Positions 21,128-24,422 of a DNA stretch of 24,422 nt are shown in pieces. This DNA comes from a virus. The notes under the pieces were generated by a model. It was not told where the DNA came from. It saw only the letters and a list, made by a program, of their open reading frames with translations, and did not search any database. The stretch's first letter is position 1. Every line of letters starts with the position of its first letter. Both the position numbers and the translations under genes were made by a program. The stretch covers positions 1 through 24,422 of IMG/VR virus record IMGVR_UViG_3300033144_003459, one strand, 5' to 3'.

Positions 21128-22057
21128 ATGCATTTATTTGGCGAAACACCTGACGAACTCGCAGCTAAATCAACTTCGATTGAGCAACTATTCGTGTTCC
21201 ACACCGCTGCGGATTGTATCCGCTACGGGGAAAAATCTGCTGCTTTCGCAGTAGATATGCCTGGTATCGATGTTGCCAAGTTTGCAACCTACGCATACTC
21301 GGTAATCGTTCGTTTTGAAGATAACTTTTGTGAAAGTTATCAGGACGAACAAGGCACCTGGCAAACTCGCGGCAAGGGTCAATATTCCCTTACCACTCCG
21401 TTATATAACCGCTTAAAGAACCAGACTGATGCAGCTCTCGCATTCAGTAAAAACGTTTTCAAAACTGGTTCATTAACTACCGAGCGTTTACAGGAAGTTC
21501 TGGATTACGTCCAGGGTAAACGGCATACCGTTGTCGACGGTGTAAATACGATTATTCCGGTTGAACAAATCAATCCGGTATCATCCGAAGGCACCAAAGG
21601 TTTCAAGTTCTCCGAACAGGAAACCGGAATGAAAGAGTACATTTCATTCCAGACCAACGTTGCGATTGGGCAAGCCACTCGCATTTTCAAATCTACGAAT
21701 ACTCGTAATTTGAAAAAATCGAATCTTTCCGCCTCGATCATTGATGATCTCGTCAACCTGGAAATATTCGAACTAGGTAAAATGCCTGTTGATCCAACGC
21801 CGATCGACGGTGAAATTGTATCGTTCTTGACTGATACCACCGTCTATGAAGATACAGGACAGATCGAAGTTGATGAAACCGATCTGCACCTGTTGAAACA
21901 GGCACAAGTAAACCTTGCGCTCTGGTGGAACCTGTTCGATCGTCAATCCGACAAGAAAACACTTGTCGAAATTATGGTCACTGAAGCCAGGACTTTCATC
22001 GAGGAGAAACAGAAAAATCCGACTTCAGCTGGATTCATTCTCGCGGACGCAGTTTAG
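21128..22057 (+). CDS. Unknown early protein, 309 aa, GC-richer than neighbours
   Basis: ATG at 21128 with GAGGAAATACAA upstream. The protein is soluble and mixed alpha/beta: MHLFGETPDELAAKSTS at the start, AYSVIVRFEDNFCESYQ (about 57-73), a GKGQYSLTTPLYNRLKNQTD segment (about 83-102), NTIIPVEQINPVSSEGTKGF (about 140-159) and a helical end (VEIMVTEARTFIEEKQKN). I see no catalytic motif and recognise no family. Hand counts give 28 of 60 G+C at 21781-21840 against 18 of 60 at 22261-22320 in the next unit. A good ribosome site and strong terminator suggest high expression. DNA-binding or host-control roles are open possibilities. Confidence 0.7.
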   Translation: MHLFGETPDELAAKSTSIEQLFVFHTAADCIRYGEKSAAFAVDMPGIDVAKFATYAYSVIVRFEDNFCESYQDEQGTWQTRGKGQYSLTTPLYNRLKNQTDAALAFSKNVFKTGSLTTERLQEVLDYVQGKRHTVVDGVNTIIPVEQINPVSSEGTKGFKFSEQETGMKEYISFQTNVAIGQATRIFKSTNTRNLKKSNLSASIIDDLVNLEIFELGKMPVDPTPIDGEIVSFLTDTTVYEDTGQIEVDETDLHLLKQAQVNLALWWNLFDRQSDKKTLVEIMVTEARTFIEEKQKNPTSAGFILADAV

Positions 22058-22066
22058 ATCCCCAAC

Positions 22067-22129
22067 GCCTGAACCTTCAGGCATTTGCAGGTGTAACAAA
22101 TCTTAAAGGTTTGTTGCACCTGCTTTTTT
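22067..22129 (+). terminator. Double hairpin terminator
   Basis: First a small hairpin GCCTGAA/TTCAGGC (22067-22073 and 22076-22082). Then a 14-bp stem GCAGGTG-T-AACAAA/TTTGTT-G-CACCTGC (22087-22100 with 22110-22123, one G-T pair) with a nine-base loop, followed by six T. The second hairpin is a clear intrinsic terminator for the 309-residue gene; the first may stabilise the mRNA end. Confidence 0.9.
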
Positions 22130-22163
22130 AATGCACAGAGCCAGGCCCTAGTGGGGTTTAACT

Positions 22164-22379
22164 ATGTTCAAATCAATTAAAATATGGTGGCTTAAACGCC
22201 AAGCAAGACGCTGGTATCTTCTTGCTACAACCATTCCTGATTACATGGATTGTGGAATAACTATGGCTAAATATATTCGTCCAGAAATGTTACAAGCTGA
22301 ATATGCTTATGATAATATAGCAGATAAATTAACAGCTTTAAACGAATCTATTCCAGAGTTTAGATTTCATAAACCATGA
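22164..22379 (+). CDS. Small basic/aromatic hypothetical protein, 71 aa
   Basis: ATG at 22164 with GGGG eight bases upstream. The N terminus is basic and Trp-rich (FKSIKIWWLKRQARRWYLL), possibly membrane-associated. The rest is helical (YIRPEMLQAEYAYDNIADKLTAL). The stop overlaps the next start as ATGA. First of three coupled AT-rich genes with no visible promoter of their own, so read-through past the terminator or a cryptic promoter is needed. Not recognised. Confidence 0.6.
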   Translation: MFKSIKIWWLKRQARRWYLLATTIPDYMDCGITMAKYIRPEMLQAEYAYDNIADKLTALNESIPEFRFHKP

Positions 22380-22714
22380 GTTTTATACCAATAACACCAG
22401 CAGGATCAGTATGTGCTCACTTAGAATCAGATACTGAAGAAGAAGCATGGACAGCTTTAATGAAAGATGCTGCTCATATGCCATATCCAGATAAAGCTGC
22501 ATTCATTAACCGTGGATATACTGTTGAAGCATGGGGAGAAAATAAAACCACACTTGATGAATTACAAGATAAAGTATCTCTTGCTATGCAATCTGATTTA
22601 GAACATGGTGTTGCGTGGATGAACGAAGAAGCAGCTGCTAAATTCGCTAAAGAATATCCAAGCATCATCGAAGTCCTTGGTTGGATAGCTGAAATAGATG
22701 AGATAATAAAATGA
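22376..22714 (+). CDS. Hypothetical protein, 112 aa
   Basis: ATG at 22376 overlaps the previous stop, and its own stop overlaps the next start (ATGA both times). The acidic protein reads like a small alpha/beta fold: FIPITPAGSVCAHLESDTEEEAWTALMKDA at the start, GYTVEAWGE near 47-55, then helices to EIDEIIK. The EEEAWTALMKDA...RGYTVEAW arrangement resembles small phage proteins of unknown role that I have no name for. No catalytic residues stand out. Confidence 0.6.
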   Translation: MSFIPITPAGSVCAHLESDTEEEAWTALMKDAAHMPYPDKAAFINRGYTVEAWGENKTTLDELQDKVSLAMQSDLEHGVAWMNEEAAAKFAKEYPSIIEVLGWIAEIDEIIK

Positions 22715-22893
22715 CAATTACCGGAACTGATTTATCAGAAGAACAAGAACAAGAACAATTCCATAAAGCTCTCAATTTACTCGAAGCAGCTAAAATACCT
22801 GTCAATACCCTGGTAGCTAGATTAATAATAATTCTAATCAAAAAACAACTATTAACAGAGACAGATATCCATTTTTTAGTCCAAAAAGACTGA
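22711..22893 (+). CDS. Small helical hypothetical protein, 60 aa
   Basis: ATG at 22711 overlapping the upstream stop. Acidic Glu/Gln-rich start (LSEEQEQEQFHKALNLLEAA) then a hydrophobic helix (NTLVARLIIILIKKQLLTETDI). Predicted all-helical, possibly oligomeric. It is the last gene before the repeat-dense region and primase. Not recognised. Confidence 0.55.
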   Translation: MTITGTDLSEEQEQEQFHKALNLLEAAKIPVNTLVARLIIILIKKQLLTETDIHFLVQKD

Positions 22894-23175
22894 TTACGAG
22901 ATTACACTTTTGAAATCAAAGTCGTAATCGATAAGTCATTGATTTCATTGACTCGATTACGGTTTATTACGAAAATCGGCCTTTTTCGGAAATTAGTAGG
23001 AGAGAGCCGGAAGTATAGCCAAGTATAAATAATAAAATATATACTTTTCATTTTATACCCAATATTCTATATATTGTAATAAGTGTAATAAAGTGTAATC
23101 CAAGTAGTAAAATCAATGACTTAACACTTTTTCAAAAGTGTAATTTATCGTAATAATTGATCTCAAAAGTGTAAT
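22892..23175. repeat. Iteron-like, AT-rich repeat region (candidate replication origin)
   Basis: The box TCAAAAGTGTAAT occurs inverted at 22901-22913 and direct at 23132-23144 and 23163-23175. Shortened forms TAAGTGTAAT and AAAGTGTAAT lie head-to-tail at 23080-23099, and an inverted ACACTTTT at 23124-23131 makes a hairpin with the neighbouring box. CGTAATCG (22923-22930) pairs with CGATTACG (22954-22961), with AGTCA/TGACT inside. TAAGTCATTGATTT (22932-22945) recurs inverted at 23110-23123. Repeated protein-binding boxes in AT-rich DNA directly before a primase gene fit an origin or a replication-gene operator. No coding frame was found here. Confidence 0.6.
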
Positions 23176-23187
23176 CTTATTATTTGA

Positions 23188-23216
23188 TTGATTTTTACCC
23201 AATTCAGTTTTATAAT
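23188..23216 (+). promoter_or_regulatory. Near-consensus sigma70 promoter for the primase gene
   Basis: TTGATT (23188-23193), a 17-base spacer, TATAAT (23211-23216). The start point should be near 23223, giving a leader of about 33 bases with GGGG seven bases before the ATG at 23256. The last iteron-like box ends 12 bases before the -35, so its binding protein could regulate this promoter. Confidence 0.8.
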
Positions 23217-23255
23217 ATTGACCATAAAAGTAGCATTTATAACTCGGGGTTAATT

Positions 23256-24422
23256 ATGCAGAAAATACTGGTATATACACTAGCATCTTCTAATGGTGTG
23301 CACCTGTCAAAAACCAAAACAACATCGTATCCATTAGTTAAAAATTTCAATTCTAAAGAACATACAATTACAACTCCGCAGCAGTTATTTAATGTCATAA
23401 ATAAAGCTGCAGACACTGGGCATTGTCTCATTAAAGGTATGCTCACCAGGCAATTGAACGACGAAAGTAGAGCACGCTCTACAGATCCAGTTCTCCAAAC
23501 TCAGTGGATAGTTTTCGATATTGACGGTGCACCATACAAATCACCGGAAGATTTCGTTCATGAGTTACCAAAAGAATTTCACGATGTTAGCTATACAACC
23601 CAGTATTCTGCATCACAAGGATTAAAGCCTGGTTTACGATGCCATCTCTTTTTTCTACTTAAAGAACCAGCTTACCCAGTTTATTTAAAAACATGGTTAA
23701 AACATCTTAATTTCAGTATTCCAACATTAACCAACGCATTAAAATTAACATCAACCAGCGTTGCTTTACTCTGGCCTCTAGATATCACAGTATGTCAGAA
23801 CGATAAAATTATTTATGTTGCGAGCCCACAAGATCGAACCGACAAAAAAAGACCGAATCCCTGGGTTTCTTTTAGTAAGAAAAAGAACACACATGTTAAA
23901 TTCGCCGGCATAAAATTCGACACAAATGAAACACGGTTAAACGAAAAGAAACACATAAATAGAATTAGAAAAGACCAGAATCTTTCGGTTAGAAAACAAC
24001 TTAACATGAAGAAAATTGGTACCTTCGATGTCTTATCTAATCCAGGTGAATGCGTCGTAACCGGACATAAAATAGAAAGAGAATTTAATTACCTCAACCT
24101 AAATGGCGGTGACTCGTGGGGTTACTATCACGCAATTGGGAAGAATGAGATCTTATTTAATTTTAAAGGTGAACCCCTTTACTTAATTAAAGAACTCCTC
24201 CCTGAGTATTACAAACAAATAAACGAAGATAAAGATGTGCCCACAAACACCATCGAGTCAGAAGTAGATTCATCAGCATACAGATATCTAGCCTTCTGCG
24301 ATGCAAAGACCGATGCATATTATAGAGGTACTTTCGACGAAGTAGAAAATTACCTCGAAATATTTAAAACAAACAGTTTAGTTAAAGTAAAGCATTTTTT
24401 AAAACAGCATGGTCAATACGTA
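23256..24422 (+). CDS. Archaeo-eukaryotic-type (AEP/PrimPol-like) primase, N-terminal 389 aa (cut by window edge)
   Basis: The frame is open to the right edge. Motif I: WIVFDID (about 84-90, D88/D90). Motif II: YSASQGLKPGLRCHLFF (about 117-133, H130, the s-x-H type). Motif III: WPLDITVC (D176), followed by NDKIIYVASP, a segment usual after motif III in phage and plasmid primase-polymerases. A second part with EREFNYLNLNGGDSWGYYH (about 274-292) and FNFKGEPLYLIKELLPEYY follows, resembling the linker seen before helicase domains in phage primase-helicases. The expected role is primer synthesis for phage DNA replication. A helicase domain, if present, lies outside the window. Promoter and iteron-like boxes lie directly upstream. 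Confidence 0.75.
   Translation, partial: MQKILVYTLASSNGVHLSKTKTTSYPLVKNFNSKEHTITTPQQLFNVINKAADTGHCLIKGMLTRQLNDESRARSTDPVLQTQWIVFDIDGAPYKSPEDFVHELPKEFHDVSYTTQYSASQGLKPGLRCHLFFLLKEPAYPVYLKTWLKHLNFSIPTLTNALKLTSTSVALLWPLDITVCQNDKIIYVASPQDRTDKKRPNPWVSFSKKKNTHVKFAGIKFDTNETRLNEKKHINRIRKDQNLSVRKQLNMKKIGTFDVLSNPGECVVTGHKIEREFNYLNLNGGDSWGYYHAIGKNEILFNFKGEPLYLIKELLPEYYKQINEDKDVPTNTIESEVDSSAYRYLAFCDAKTDAYYRGTFDEVENYLEIFKTNSLVKVKHFLKQHGQYV

Noticed and set aside
22901-23175. CRISPR array suspected from repeated 13-base boxes.
   Set aside because: Repeats are too short, irregularly spaced and in both orientations; there are no spacer-length units or cas genes.

Overview
The window is a piece of a tailed double-stranded DNA bacteriophage genome, most likely a short-tailed (podovirus-like) one. 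The evidence is a leftward block in standard virion-gene order: small terminase, large terminase, P22-like portal, acidic scaffold, N4-gp56-type major capsid protein, candidate decoration protein, tail adaptor, candidate nozzle, tail-associated proteins, then large internal or ejection-type proteins. No integrase, repressor, tRNA, CRISPR array, insertion sequence or tail-tube/sheath gene is seen. Shine-Dalgarno sites and sigma70-like promoters suggest a bacterial, probably Gram-negative, host. I cannot name host or genus.

Layout. Bases 1-18767 are all on the minus strand. They are very tightly packed, with TAATG, ATGA and 8-base start/stop overlaps, and include several basic proteins of 17-65 residues. 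The capsid gene and its small downstream partner form a separate unit: a terminator follows the scaffold gene (12213-12242), a strong promoter lies at 12139-12167, the leader is about 150 nt and structured, and another terminator follows the partner (10403-10431). Between capsid and ejection genes lie two neighbouring pairs of tandem paralogues (5440-7412 and 7416-8286) and a protein with about 17 short internal repeats (3858-5447).

Bases 18768-19309 are a non-coding divergent control region with a nested hairpin, a terminator-like hairpin, a 22-bp perfect palindrome and a longer inverted repeat. Rightward early-type genes begin at 19310. They are mostly small and unknown, sit in short units closed by strong intrinsic terminators (19493, 20093, 22087), and the first three units are preceded by a shared AAGTCGTG..CCTA element. 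A 309-residue unknown gene (21128-22057) stands out by its GC-richer composition.

Bases 22894-23255 are an AT-rich, repeat-dense stretch with iteron-like TCAAAAGTGTAAT boxes, followed by a near-consensus promoter (23188-23216) and a primase-like gene that runs off the right edge. This looks like an origin/replication control region leading into the DNA replication module. In overview, the right half makes early and replication proteins, the left half packages DNA and builds the virion, and the two programmes diverge from about 19 kb.
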